A stretch of DNA of 21,874 bases from CAZHOV01 sp964534315 (GTDB taxonomy: Bacteria; Bacteroidota; Bacteroidia; Chitinophagales; Saprospiraceae): NCBI GenBank assembly GCA_964534315.1, contig CAZHOV010000096.1, positions 1-21,874 of the forward strand, in the 5' to 3' direction. A program made the position numbers and the translations under genes. The notes under the pieces are model-generated. The model was not told where the DNA came from and made no database searches. It saw only the letters and a list, made by a program, of their open reading frames with translations. Positions 8,221-15,671 of the stretch are shown in pieces (positions within the stretch are counted from its first letter, which is position 1; the number at the start of each line of letters is the position of its first letter).

Positions 8221-8260
8221 GCTCATTAGAGCGCACATAGCTATGGTTCTCATTAGAACC
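8221..8260 (-). promoter_or_regulatory. Two dyads with a shared CTCATTAGA core in the M23 operon leader
   Basis: GCTC-ATTA-GAGC (8221-8232) and GGTTCT-CATT-AGAACC (8245-8260) are both inverted repeats. Both contain the nonamer CTCATTAGA, at 8222-8230 and 8249-8257, 27 bases apart. They lie between the proposed promoter and the M23 start, so they could be tandem operator sites or leader hairpins. No regulator is identified. Confidence 0.4.
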
Positions 8261-8266
8261 GGAAAT

Positions 8267-8297
8267 CAAAATTACTTCCCTATTTTAGATTTTGAAA
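8267..8297 (-). promoter_or_regulatory. Promoter of the M23-CapA-DUF3667 operon
   Basis: On the minus strand TAATTTTG (8274 to 8267) fits TAnnTTTG, and TTTC (8297 to 8294) lies 19 bases upstream in the -33 position. A start near 8260 gives a leader of about 75 bases before ATG 8184. Confidence 0.55.
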
Positions 8298-8393
8298 GTA
8301 TTTAACACTTTTTTTTTCAACAGTTCGTCTGTTTCCTCAACATTTGAGACAACAAGTGTAATCAATTTAGTGACAAAAAAAAGATTCAACACC

Positions 8394-8423
8394 AAAAAAG
8401 ATGAGCTTTTAAGCTTTATCATC
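8394..8423 (-). terminator. Intrinsic terminator after the nucleotidyltransferase pseudogene
   Basis: On the minus strand GATG (8423-8420), then AGCTT-AA-AAGCT and CATC, form a bulged hairpin followed by a run of T. It lies about 20-50 bases beyond the stop of the pseudogene and would keep its transcription out of the M23 operon. Confidence 0.55.
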
Positions 8424-8441
8424 TGTCCCCCGGATGAAACT

Positions 8442-8837
8442 TTAAACAACTCTATAATAGGACCTCCTCAAGTTCACCAGTAATTGATTTATTCTGTCAT
8501 GATCAGGCTTTTCTTGTAGCTTACTTTCCTGGTAAACCAGCTCAACCCGATCCATTTTTTCCTCTGCTTTCCGGATTAGTTCTTCATAACTCCATTCTCC
8601 CTTTCTTATTGCCAATAACTCTTCTCTGTTCGGTCTTTTTACTAAGATCTTTCCATTCTTTAAAATTTCTACGGCCATATCCAGCAGTCGAAAGGTAGGC
8701 ATCATATTTTTTGAATCATAATTCTTTCCTTTTCCAATAGTTGTCTGATACCGGTCTTCATTCCGGTTCTCCACCCAAGCCCAATAAGCTTTATAATCTT
8801 TACAATATTTGATATATCCATCTTTATTGAAGTACAA
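8442..8837 (-). pseudogene. C-terminal fragment of an RlaP-type nucleotidyltransferase pseudogene
   Basis: The fragment from MYFNKDGYIKYCKDY onward has about 131 residues, including NMMPTFRLLDMAVEILKNGK, KRPNREELLAIRKGEWSYEEL and AEEKMDRVE. These match the C-terminal half of predicted nucleotidyltransferases of the RlaP / PF10127 group, DNA polymerase beta-like enzymes linked to RNA repair. The homologous frame continues upstream of the ATG as KPVGFLYFNKD, so MYF is not a true start. Inserting one base in the A run near 8854 restores the frame with the fragment at 8843-9133. The catalytic domain is not encoded here. The family assignment is from memory of its sequence pattern. Confidence 0.72.
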
Positions 8838-8842
8838 AAATC

Positions 8843-9133
8843 CTACCGGTTTTCACCTTTCGGAATACTGCTTAACAAAACTGTCGTTGCATTGTTTTTG
8901 CGCAGAATACCTTTATAACCAAAATTATCGTCGCTATCATAGTGAATGCCATATACATTTTTAACATGCGAAATGTTCACCAAGCCAAACTTTTCCTGCT
9001 TAAAGCCATTGATTTTCAACCACTTTTTCAAGCTTATCAAACCCTGCCCAAATAATGCGTAACAGAAATCCAGAATCGTCTTCTTCTCTTTATCAACCGG
9101 ATTTACGCTTTTTTTCAATTCTTCAATAGTCAT
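8843..9133 (-). pseudogene. N-terminal and middle part of the same nucleotidyltransferase pseudogene, catalytic core deleted
   Basis: The 96-residue frame begins MTIEELKKS, which looks like the true N-terminus. It then jumps to VNPVDKEKKTILDFCYALFGQG, a segment that relatives carry well inside the protein. The part between, about 100-150 residues with the GSxxYG nucleotidyltransferase motif and the metal-binding Asp residues, is missing. The frame ends SSIPKGENR-stop; reading one base further along gives PKGEKPVGFLYFNKD and joins the downstream fragment. The gene therefore carries an in-frame internal deletion plus a single-base frameshift, and cannot make an active enzyme. It sits between the M23 gene and alaS. 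Confidence 0.72.
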
Positions 9134-9211
9134 AAGATGTTTTTATAAAAAGTATTTTAATCAGTATTAACGTAGTGACCACCAGCCCGATGAAATTCTC
9201 AACTCCTAAAG

Positions 9212-9242
9212 TTCCACAAATTTAAATGTTCCTTTATCTTTG
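9212..9242 (+). promoter_or_regulatory. alaS promoter
   Basis: TATCTTTG at 9235-9242 is an exact TAnnTTTG, with TTC at 9212-9214 twenty bases upstream as a partial -33 element. A start near 9248 makes a leader of about 125 bases that would contain both tandem arrays at 9257-9345. Confidence 0.65.
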
Positions 9243-9256
9243 CCCTGAATTTTATT

Positions 9257-9311
9257 AAGGCGTCAAGGCGTCAAGGCGTCAAGGCGTCAAGGCGTCAAGG
9301 CGTCAAGGCGT
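9257..9311. repeat. Octamer array 2: seven AAGGCGTC units in the alaS leader
   Basis: Six perfect copies of AAGGCGTC and a seventh lacking its last base run from 9257 to 9311. Written on the other strand and in the phase of the array at 12073, the unit is CGCCTTGA. It fits that array's N-N-C-C-Y-N-G-A pattern at every fixed position. The perfect identity of the copies suggests recent slippage. The array begins about 15 bases after the alaS -7 element. Confidence 0.95.
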
Positions 9312-9317
9312 TTCATT

Positions 9318-9345
9318 ATTAATTATTAATTATTAATTACTAATT
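9318..9345. repeat. Heptamer array ATTAATT in the alaS leader
   Basis: Three ATTAATT units and one ACTAATT follow the octamer array after six bases. Beyond it, CTAATTG occurs at 9340-9346 and again just before the alaS ATG. AT-rich heptamers of this type are self-complementary and could form weak hairpins in the leader RNA. Confidence 0.85.
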
Positions 9346-9372
9346 GCCCATTGCATTGCTAATTGAAAAAAC

Positions 9373-12009
9373 ATGACCTCTACTGAAATCAGAAAAAAGT
9401 TTTTAGAATTCTTCGAATCCAAGCAGCACAAGATTGTACCTTCTGCTCCTATTGTCAACAAGGACGACCCTACCCTTATGTTTACCAACGCGGGGATGAA
9501 TCAGTTTAAAGACTTTTTTCTGGGAGACCAGGAATCTAAATATCCGCGTATTGCCGATACGCAAAAATGCCTCCGGGTGTCGGGAAAACATAACGACCTG
9601 GAAGAAGTGGGCATCGACAGTTACCATCATACCATGTTTGAAATGTTGGGTAACTGGTCGATCGGTGATTACTTCAAAAAGGAAGCCATCGGCTGGGCTT
9701 GGGAATTATTAACGGAAGTGTATGGCATCGATAAAGATATCCTTTATGTTACCATCTTTGAAGGAGATAAAAAAGACGGACTAGAACCGGACGAAGAGGC
9801 CTTCGAAATATGGAAGCAATTTGTGCCGGAAGATCGCATTCTCCGATTTGATAAGAAAGATAACTTCTGGGAAATGGGGGATACGGGACCTTGTGGGCCG
9901 TGCTCTGAGATCCATGTCGACCTGCGGAGCGATGAGGAAAAAGCTAAAGTGGATGCACGCACCCTGGTCAATGCCGACGACCCGATGGTAGTCGAAATCT
10001 GGAACCTCGTATTTATCCAGTTTAATCGAAAAGCAGATAGCTCTCTGGAAGAATTGCCGGCTAAACACATTGATACAGGTATGGGATTTGAGCGCCTATG
10101 CATGGTTTTACAAGGAAAAACGTCTAATTACGATACAGATGTTTTTACGCCTGTAATCCATCAAATTGAAAAAGCAAGCGGCATTAAATACACCTTTAGC
10201 TATGATCTCAAGGATAAGTCCGATATCGCCATGCGCGTCATTTCCGATCATACCAGAGCAGTAGCCTTCGCTATTGCCGACGGGCAACTTCCCAGCAATA
10301 CCGGGGCTGGCTACGTCATTCGCCGGATCTTGAGAAGAGCAGTCCGCTACTATTTCTCCTTCCTCAACATGAAGGAGCCTTTCTTATATTCGCTTATTCC
10401 ACTGTTGGCCGATTATTTCAAAGAAACCTTCCCGGAACTCGATGCTCAGCGTGATCAAGTCGCCAAAGTAATTCAGGCGGAAGAAAAAACCTTCTTACAT
10501 ACACTGGAAAATGGCTTGAAACGCTTCGAAAGCCTGGAAATTTCAAGTAACTCCATCAATGGAGAGGATGCTTTTGAATTGTACGACACTTATGGGTTCC
10601 CAATCGACCTTACCCGGCTGATCGCTTCGGAGAAAGGTTATGACATTGATGAAAAAGGGTTTGAAAAAGCACTGGAAGCGCAGAAAAACCGCTCCCGCCA
10701 AGATGCAAAAAAGGAGGTGGACGACTGGGTGGTGCTTAAAAGCGATCCAACGGTTACGTTTGTCGGATATGATGAGTTCGTAGTGCCCGATACGCAGGTA
10801 GTCAAATACCGCTCCGTTACCGTCAAGGATAAAGAACAATTTCAGATCGTTTTGGATAAGACGCCTTTTTATGCAGAAAGCGGCGGACAGCGAGGCGACA
10901 CAGGGTTGCTATGGTTTGGTGAAGAAAAAATTCCGGTAATCGACACTCAAAAGGAAAATGAACTGATCATTCATATTGTCAAAAAACTGCCTTCCAAAAT
11001 AGAAGGAACAGTTAAAGCGGAAGTCAATAAATCGAGCCGGGCTGCCACTTCTAAGAACCACTCGGCCACGCACCTGATGCATGCAGCTTTGCATGAAATT
11101 CTGGGAGAGCACGCTCTTCAGAAGGGTCAGGATGTAGACAAAGGAAGATTGCGCTTTGACTTTTCCCATTTTCAAAAAATGAGTGAAGAGGAGATTAACA
11201 GCGTGGAGCAGATTGTGAACACCAAAATCCGGGAAAATATACCGCTTGAAGAAGCCCGTGATATTCCGATCGAGGAAGCCAAAGCAGCAGGGGCCTTAAT
11301 GCTTTTCGGCGAGAAATATGGCGAGCTAGTCCGCATGATCACATTCGACCCCAACTTCTCCAGAGAATTATGCGGAGGAACACACGTCAATGCGACCGGG
11401 GAGATTGGACTGTTCAAGATAGTCTCTGAAAGTGCCGTTGCTGCCGGTATCCGCAGAATCGAAGCCGTCACCGCTGACCATGCTGAAAAATTCATCAACC
11501 AGCAACTGGAAGAATTGCAGGAAGTTCGTCAATTATTTAAAAACCCTCAGAATGTAATCAAGCAGATAACAGACCTGCAAGAGGAAAATAAAGCGCTAAA
11601 AAAAGAGATTGAACAACTGCTCGCCGCCCAGGCCGCAGGACTAAAAGACCAGCTAAAAGGAAGAGTCGAAGAAATGAACGGCCTCCATTTCCTCGCCGCT
11701 CAAGTCAATCTCGGCGATTCCAACGCGATTAAAAATATGGCTTATCAGCTGGAAAAAGAATTGGGCAACGCCGTTATTGTGTTTGGTATGGAAATCAAAG
11801 GCAAACCCCAACTCATGATCGTTATCAGCAAAAACCTCACCGAGGAAAAATCCCTCCACGCCGGCAACATGATCCGCGAACTCGCCAAAGAGATCAAAGG
11901 CGGCGGTGGTGGACAACCTTTTTTCGCAACAGCCGGAGGCAAGGACTCCACTGGCATACCCGCAGCCCTTACGAAGGCCAGGAAAGTTGTATCTGCTACA
12001 GCAGAATAA
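9373..12009 (+). CDS. alaS: Alanine--tRNA ligase
   Basis: The 878-residue enzyme charges tRNA-Ala with alanine and clears mischarged Ser and Gly; E. coli AlaRS has about 875 residues. The class II catalytic domain starts MTSTEIRKKFLEFFESKQH, with motif 1 around FEMLGNWSIGDYF and motif 3 around TGAGYVIRRILRRAVR (about 309-325). The editing domain has HSATH (H563, H567) and CGGTH (C667, H671), the full zinc/editing site. A coiled linker (about 700-755) precedes the C-Ala domain with KGGGGGQPFFATAGG near 843. The sequence appears intact. It is a single gene with its own promoter; no T-box or recognised riboswitch is seen, and the leader holds tandem arrays instead. It is convergent with the M14 peptidase, and the gap between them is mostly repeat. 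Confidence 0.99.
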   Translation: MTSTEIRKKFLEFFESKQHKIVPSAPIVNKDDPTLMFTNAGMNQFKDFFLGDQESKYPRIADTQKCLRVSGKHNDLEEVGIDSYHHTMFEMLGNWSIGDYFKKEAIGWAWELLTEVYGIDKDILYVTIFEGDKKDGLEPDEEAFEIWKQFVPEDRILRFDKKDNFWEMGDTGPCGPCSEIHVDLRSDEEKAKVDARTLVNADDPMVVEIWNLVFIQFNRKADSSLEELPAKHIDTGMGFERLCMVLQGKTSNYDTDVFTPVIHQIEKASGIKYTFSYDLKDKSDIAMRVISDHTRAVAFAIADGQLPSNTGAGYVIRRILRRAVRYYFSFLNMKEPFLYSLIPLLADYFKETFPELDAQRDQVAKVIQAEEKTFLHTLENGLKRFESLEISSNSINGEDAFELYDTYGFPIDLTRLIASEKGYDIDEKGFEKALEAQKNRSRQDAKKEVDDWVVLKSDPTVTFVGYDEFVVPDTQVVKYRSVTVKDKEQFQIVLDKTPFYAESGGQRGDTGLLWFGEEKIPVIDTQKENELIIHIVKKLPSKIEGTVKAEVNKSSRAATSKNHSATHLMHAALHEILGEHALQKGQDVDKGRLRFDFSHFQKMSEEEINSVEQIVNTKIRENIPLEEARDIPIEEAKAAGALMLFGEKYGELVRMITFDPNFSRELCGGTHVNATGEIGLFKIVSESAVAAGIRRIEAVTADHAEKFINQQLEELQEVRQLFKNPQNVIKQITDLQEENKALKKEIEQLLAAQAAGLKDQLKGRVEEMNGLHFLAAQVNLGDSNAIKNMAYQLEKELGNAVIVFGMEIKGKPQLMIVISKNLTEEKSLHAGNMIRELAKEIKGGGGGQPFFATAGGKDSTGIPAALTKARKVVSATAE

Positions 12010-12072
12010 AAAAGAGGGTCGGCCTAATGGTACGAAGGTAGAAGGGGGAGACAAATTTAACCTACCCCCCTT

Positions 12073-12320
12073 AACCTCGATCCCTGGACACCTAGATCCC
12101 TTGACACCCGGATACCTGGAAACCTCGATACCCGGACACCTCGATCCCTGGACACCCGGATACCTGGAAACCTCGATACCCGGACACCTCGATACCTTGA
12201 CACCCGGATACCTGGAAACCTTGACACCCGGATACCTGGACACCTCGATCCCTGGACACCTCGATACCCGGACACCTCGATACCTTGACACCTCGATACC
12301 CGGACACCCGGATACCCGGA
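12073..12320. repeat. Octamer array 3: 31 degenerate units between alaS and the M14 peptidase gene
   Basis: The stretch is exactly 31 contiguous 8-bp units with no insertions or deletions. In every unit positions 3-4 are CC and 7-8 are GA; the consensus is H-M-C-C-Y-N-G-A. The dinucleotide at 5-6 is CG (10 units), TC (9), TG (7), TT (4) or TA (1) and never anything else. Position 1 mostly alternates T and C; A occurs in four units, three of them directly after TACCTGGA. A 48-bp higher-order block recurs: units 5-9 equal units 11-15, and units 17-18 begin it again. On the minus strand the array starts within about five bases of the peptidase stop; on the plus side it starts 63 bases after the alaS stop. 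No promoter or gene is seen in it. Confidence 0.95.
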
Positions 12321-12324
12321 CACC

Positions 12325-14916
12325 CTATTCTCCTACCCGCTCAACGGTTCGGCTACTGATTACATCGCCGAAAAACAGGGCATTCATAAACAACTTATTG
12401 GTACCAAACCAGAAAGCTCTGAAATTGGGGTTATCCACTATGCAAATTACTTTACCGCTCCCCGTTCCGCAAACAAAAGCGGCCGCTGCTCCGCCCAGCA
12501 CAGCCTCGTTTTCAGCAGACATATAGCCGCTCAATAAAGGGCGATCTGAATAAATAATGGGCGTAGCATAGTTATTTTTGGTGACTTCTATTGCCATAGT
12601 ACCTTTTTTAAAGAGGGGTATAATTGACCGCTCATAGCCATAGCATAACGGATGTGAACGATCCATTTGCCCCTCCACGATAGCACCGCCAACTACCCGG
12701 GCACCCGAGTCGTTACGCTGCTTGATGTAAGGCCTGCGCCCATTTCCATTATCGTTTCGAGTAGCGCGCTTCGTCTCAAAATTGGCCAGCCCGCTGTTCC
12801 GCATCCAATTTAACGCCTCTCGCATACCAATCAATACGCCTCCGCTGCGCACCCAATCTCTTAATGCAGCAGTTCCGTTACTGCCCATACTATTATAATA
12901 GCCACTGACCAAGATTATTCGATTGTAGTCTTTCAAATCGACCCGGCTCATTTGGTCAACATCCACCATTGTCAGACGCATGTTAAACCGTTGATCCAGC
13001 AGATGCCAAACCTCCCCCGCATCATAGCTTCTTACCCCGCTACCCACCACCATCAGTACATTCAAATTTTCTAATGTCCTGAAGCTGGAACTCCCCAGAT
13101 CAATTCCTTCGGGGGTCAACCCGCTGTTTATTGCATATACATCGAGCCCTTGTTCCTTTACTAATTCTTCCAAATACTCCTTTACTTCTGGCTGACCAGG
13201 CACGAATACCGTTCCGTAAGAAAAACTTTTGATTCTTCCATCAACAGGAACTTGAAGTGGTTTAGTAGCCACTTTCGCTCTGTACCCCGCTTCTAAAATC
13301 TGATTTAATAACTTAGGGGCGTAGTAGTCCTTCCACTCAAACAGATAGCCATAGCTTCCATTTCCAATAATACTTCTTTCCCTTTCCTGTCGCTTATCCA
13401 CCTTTTCCCCTAATAAGGACGAATCATAAACTCTAGCACCCAGATCGCTGTATTGTAGATTAAAAGCCAAGGGTAACGTCCAGGTAGAAACGTCGTAGAA
13501 TAAGCTATCCGTAAATGAGGTCCGCGTTTCAAACATCCCTTTTATCAAGCGATATTGGGGCTGATCAAGGGGAATGATATAACTGTTAGTTGCTTCAAAA
13601 TTATTGGTTGTAGTGCTCATTTTTTTGCTTAACCGGAACACCGAAATATCATGATGAGACAATAAATCCAAAAAATGCTCTAATCTACCCTGGTCCCCGT
13701 TGGCATTAAAAACATAAGCTTTCACTGCATCTTTTTTGGCCTCATCGAAAGCTAGTTCGAAGAACTTTTTTTGATAGTTTAGCAACTTTTCTCTCATCTC
13801 ATGAGCCGCCTTCAGCGTCGAAAAAGAAGTCGTCACCTGATTACGAATGGTAAATGGGAAACTCAAGGGACCATTAATACTCTCCTGCAGGTGTCCTCTC
13901 GAACTAGCCTGCTCGAATAAGATCCCGATACATCCGTTTGCATCCGGATAGGTAGACCCCTTCCCATAGTAATAATCGTCAAAGCTTTCTTCTGTATAAT
14001 AGAGCGATCCTATTTCATCCAGCGCTTTTGCGTGATATTTTGCGATCTCAAACGTCAAGTCTTGGTTCTCCGGAGGTGTCAGGGGATTGGTTCTCGATTG
14101 GACGCCAGGCATGAAGAAGTAGGTAGAGTTGGTACCCATCTCATGATGATCGGTCAGTAAGTTGGGCTTCCAGGATTGAAAGAGTTGGATACGTCCTCTG
14201 CTTTCGGGGTGTTGGACCAATAGCCAATCGCGATTGAGATCGAACCAATAGTGATTGGTTCGTCCGCCCGGCCATACTTCATCAAACTCACGGCTATTGG
14301 GGTCGCTTACCAGATTTTTGCTTTTGTGCATATTGACCCAAGTGGAAAAACGGTGAAATCCATCAGGATTCATGCAGGGATCTAGTAAGATTACGGTTTC
14401 TTCCAGCAACTGTTTGGTTTCTTTGGATTGAGAAGCAGCCAGGTGATAGGCCATTAGCAGGGCCGCATTTCCTCCGCTCGATTCATTGCCATGAATGCTA
14501 TATCCCTGGTAAACCACAACCGGCTCTTTCGAGGTATTGATTTTCCCGCTTGAGGCAGGATCACAAAGGGACAGATGGTTTTCCCTTATTTTTTCCAACC
14601 GTTTGTGATTATCTTCAGCAGTAATGAGCAATACAAAAAGCGGCCGGTTTTCGTAGGAGCGGGCATATTCCTTCAAAACGATCCGATCAGAAGCATCGGC
14701 CAGCGTTTGCAAATAATGAACCAGTTTGTCATGGCTCACATGCCACTCTCCCACCTGATGCCCGAGAACAGATTCAGGAGTCGGGATAGCATCATCAACA
14801 GGACTATCGGGCAGATAATAGTTTATAGAAAGATAAGCTTGCGCTTTCAACGACAGCAAGAGGAAAAAAAAGGATAAAATAAAAATACATTTGGATAATA
14901 GTTGACGACCGATCAT
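12325..14916 (-). CDS. Secreted M14 family zinc carboxypeptidase
   Basis: The 863-residue protein has a Sec signal peptide (MIGRQLLSKCIFILSFFFLL then LSLKAQA), cleavage near 27. The M14 domain (about 55-390) has H142-G-N-E145 as the first zinc ligands, the CMNPDG and DLNRD (226-230) family motifs, TDHHEMG (255-261) supplying the third ligand His, and FEQASS with E335 as probable catalytic Glu. All key residues are present. The second half (about 560-700) includes NVLMVVGSGVRSYDAGEVWHLL and a later GVLIGMREALNW, which look like a glutamine-amidotransferase-like flavodoxin fold seen in large Bacteroidota M14 proteins. No Por-type sorting domain is apparent at the C-terminus, so it is probably periplasmic or released. 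Substrate unknown; peptide scavenging or wall peptide trimming are both possible. Confidence 0.92.
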   Translation of the reverse strand: MIGRQLLSKCIFILSFFFLLLSLKAQAYLSINYYLPDSPVDDAIPTPESVLGHQVGEWHVSHDKLVHYLQTLADASDRIVLKEYARSYENRPLFVLLITAEDNHKRLEKIRENHLSLCDPASSGKINTSKEPVVVYQGYSIHGNESSGGNAALLMAYHLAASQSKETKQLLEETVILLDPCMNPDGFHRFSTWVNMHKSKNLVSDPNSREFDEVWPGGRTNHYWFDLNRDWLLVQHPESRGRIQLFQSWKPNLLTDHHEMGTNSTYFFMPGVQSRTNPLTPPENQDLTFEIAKYHAKALDEIGSLYYTEESFDDYYYGKGSTYPDANGCIGILFEQASSRGHLQESINGPLSFPFTIRNQVTTSFSTLKAAHEMREKLLNYQKKFFELAFDEAKKDAVKAYVFNANGDQGRLEHFLDLLSHHDISVFRLSKKMSTTTNNFEATNSYIIPLDQPQYRLIKGMFETRTSFTDSLFYDVSTWTLPLAFNLQYSDLGARVYDSSLLGEKVDKRQERERSIIGNGSYGYLFEWKDYYAPKLLNQILEAGYRAKVATKPLQVPVDGRIKSFSYGTVFVPGQPEVKEYLEELVKEQGLDVYAINSGLTPEGIDLGSSSFRTLENLNVLMVVGSGVRSYDAGEVWHLLDQRFNMRLTMVDVDQMSRVDLKDYNRIILVSGYYNSMGSNGTAALRDWVRSGGVLIGMREALNWMRNSGLANFETKRATRNDNGNGRRPYIKQRNDSGARVVGGAIVEGQMDRSHPLCYGYERSIIPLFKKGTMAIEVTKNNYATPIIYSDRPLLSGYMSAENEAVLGGAAAAFVCGTGSGKVICIVDNPNFRAFWFGTNKLFMNALFFGDVISSRTVERVGE

Positions 14917-15292
14917 AAAAGGGATAGGTTTTACTTTAGAAGAATAATTATCAAGTCATTTTGGTTGACCGGCTAAAGAATTAGCCAAGGACATTGCATC
15001 TGATACCGCTAAGCGGAAAATGAACGCAATTAGTATAATTAACTTTTATGTTTAGCTATTGTTTTGGATATTTAAAATGTTATTTAAGCGGCAAATCAAA
15101 ATTGCTTGTATAATAATTTGTTCGAATGAAATTGACTGAATAATTGAATACTTGGAAATTACAGTAAAGAACTGTTTGCCTTTACTGTAATAATAAAGGC
15201 TAAGTCCTTTATTATATGAAGGAATTTTCATTTGAACCTAAAAAAATTCTTCTACCAATTTTTTTGCCTTACTACTTAATTGAATACCTACA
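14917..15292. other. 376-base intergenic region with several hairpins
   Basis: The region separates the divergent M14 peptidase and small membrane protein genes and holds no convincing ORF. Small perfect hairpins occur at 14971-14986 (GGCTAA-AGAA-TTAGCC) and 15006-15016 (CCGC-TAA-GCGG). Two larger ones lie back to back at 15158-15215. It is AT-rich. I see no clear TAnnTTTG element for either flanking gene, although both should start here. An unrecognised small RNA is possible but not shown. Confidence 0.5.
15158..15215. repeat. Two back-to-back perfect inverted repeats
   Basis: ATTACAGTAAAG (15158-15169) pairs with CTTTACTGTAAT (15180-15191): 12 bp, 10-base loop. Next to it ATAATAAAGG (15190-15199) pairs with CCTTTATTAT (15206-15215): 10 bp, 6-base loop. 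The two dyads overlap by two bases, so only one can form completely. They lie about 80-135 bases before the small membrane protein gene and could be operators or leader structures. Confidence 0.7.
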
Positions 15293-15592
15293 ATGTATAT
15301 TTTATTAGTCTCCTTAGTACTCGGACTTTTTGTCGCTATGTTATTTTTGAACGTCTACTTTAGGGTTCGCGTTTTCAAGGCATATAAAGTATTGGTGCAA
15401 AACAGGGTGGAGTTTGGTATCGCCCATATTTTCAATCGCGAGAAGTTAGAAGAAGAAATCCTGCCTAGATATCCGGATCAACAGGAGCATATCGAAGCAT
15501 TTATTAATCATTTGAGGTATTCAATAAAGATGGCCACCGTTCTGATGGTTTTGATCACTTTATTTGGTGCCATTTTAATGTATTATCGTTAA
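15293..15592 (+). CDS. Small two-helix membrane protein
   Basis: The 99-residue protein has a membrane helix at about 2-24, a mixed-charge cytoplasmic or periplasmic middle (about 28-72, with NREKLEEEILPRYPDQQEHI) and a second helix at about 76-96 ending MYYR. I do not recognise a named family. The open frame, hydrophobic pattern and position ahead of two envelope genes support a real gene. The lipoprotein gene follows 79 bases later on the same strand, so they may be cotranscribed. Confidence 0.65.
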   Translation: MYILLVSLVLGLFVAMLFLNVYFRVRVFKAYKVLVQNRVEFGIAHIFNREKLEEEILPRYPDQQEHIEAFINHLRYSIKMATVLMVLITLFGAILMYYR

Positions 15593-15671
15593 AAAGGAAC
15601 ACAAATAACACTATTAGACGTTAGTACTATTGATAAAATAATTAATACCAATTTTCCAAAATCATTTTCTC

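Noticed and set aside
8292..8483. 63-residue plus-strand ORF
   Set aside because: Low-complexity Ser/Thr/Phe composition, overlap with the M23 promoter and with the pseudogene terminator and end, and no recognisable family.
9248..9372. T-box or other known riboswitch in the alaS leader
   Set aside because: The leader is almost entirely tandem repeats; no T-box sequence, specifier stem or terminator/antiterminator pair is visible.
12073..12320. CRISPR array
   Set aside because: Units are 8 bp, contiguous and without spacers, and no cas genes are present.
11653..12526. Long ORFs on both strands through the octamer array (up to 212 residues of SRYPGVKVSR-type repeats, and PGYLETSIPGHLD-type on the plus strand)
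   Set aside because: An 8-bp array without stop codons is open in many frames at once, and these frames extend into alaS and the peptidase gene in antisense. They have no start signals or domain content of their own.
14917..15292. Insertion sequence remnant suggested by the inverted repeats
   Set aside because: No transposase fragment, no paired terminal repeats around a coding segment and no target duplication can be seen.
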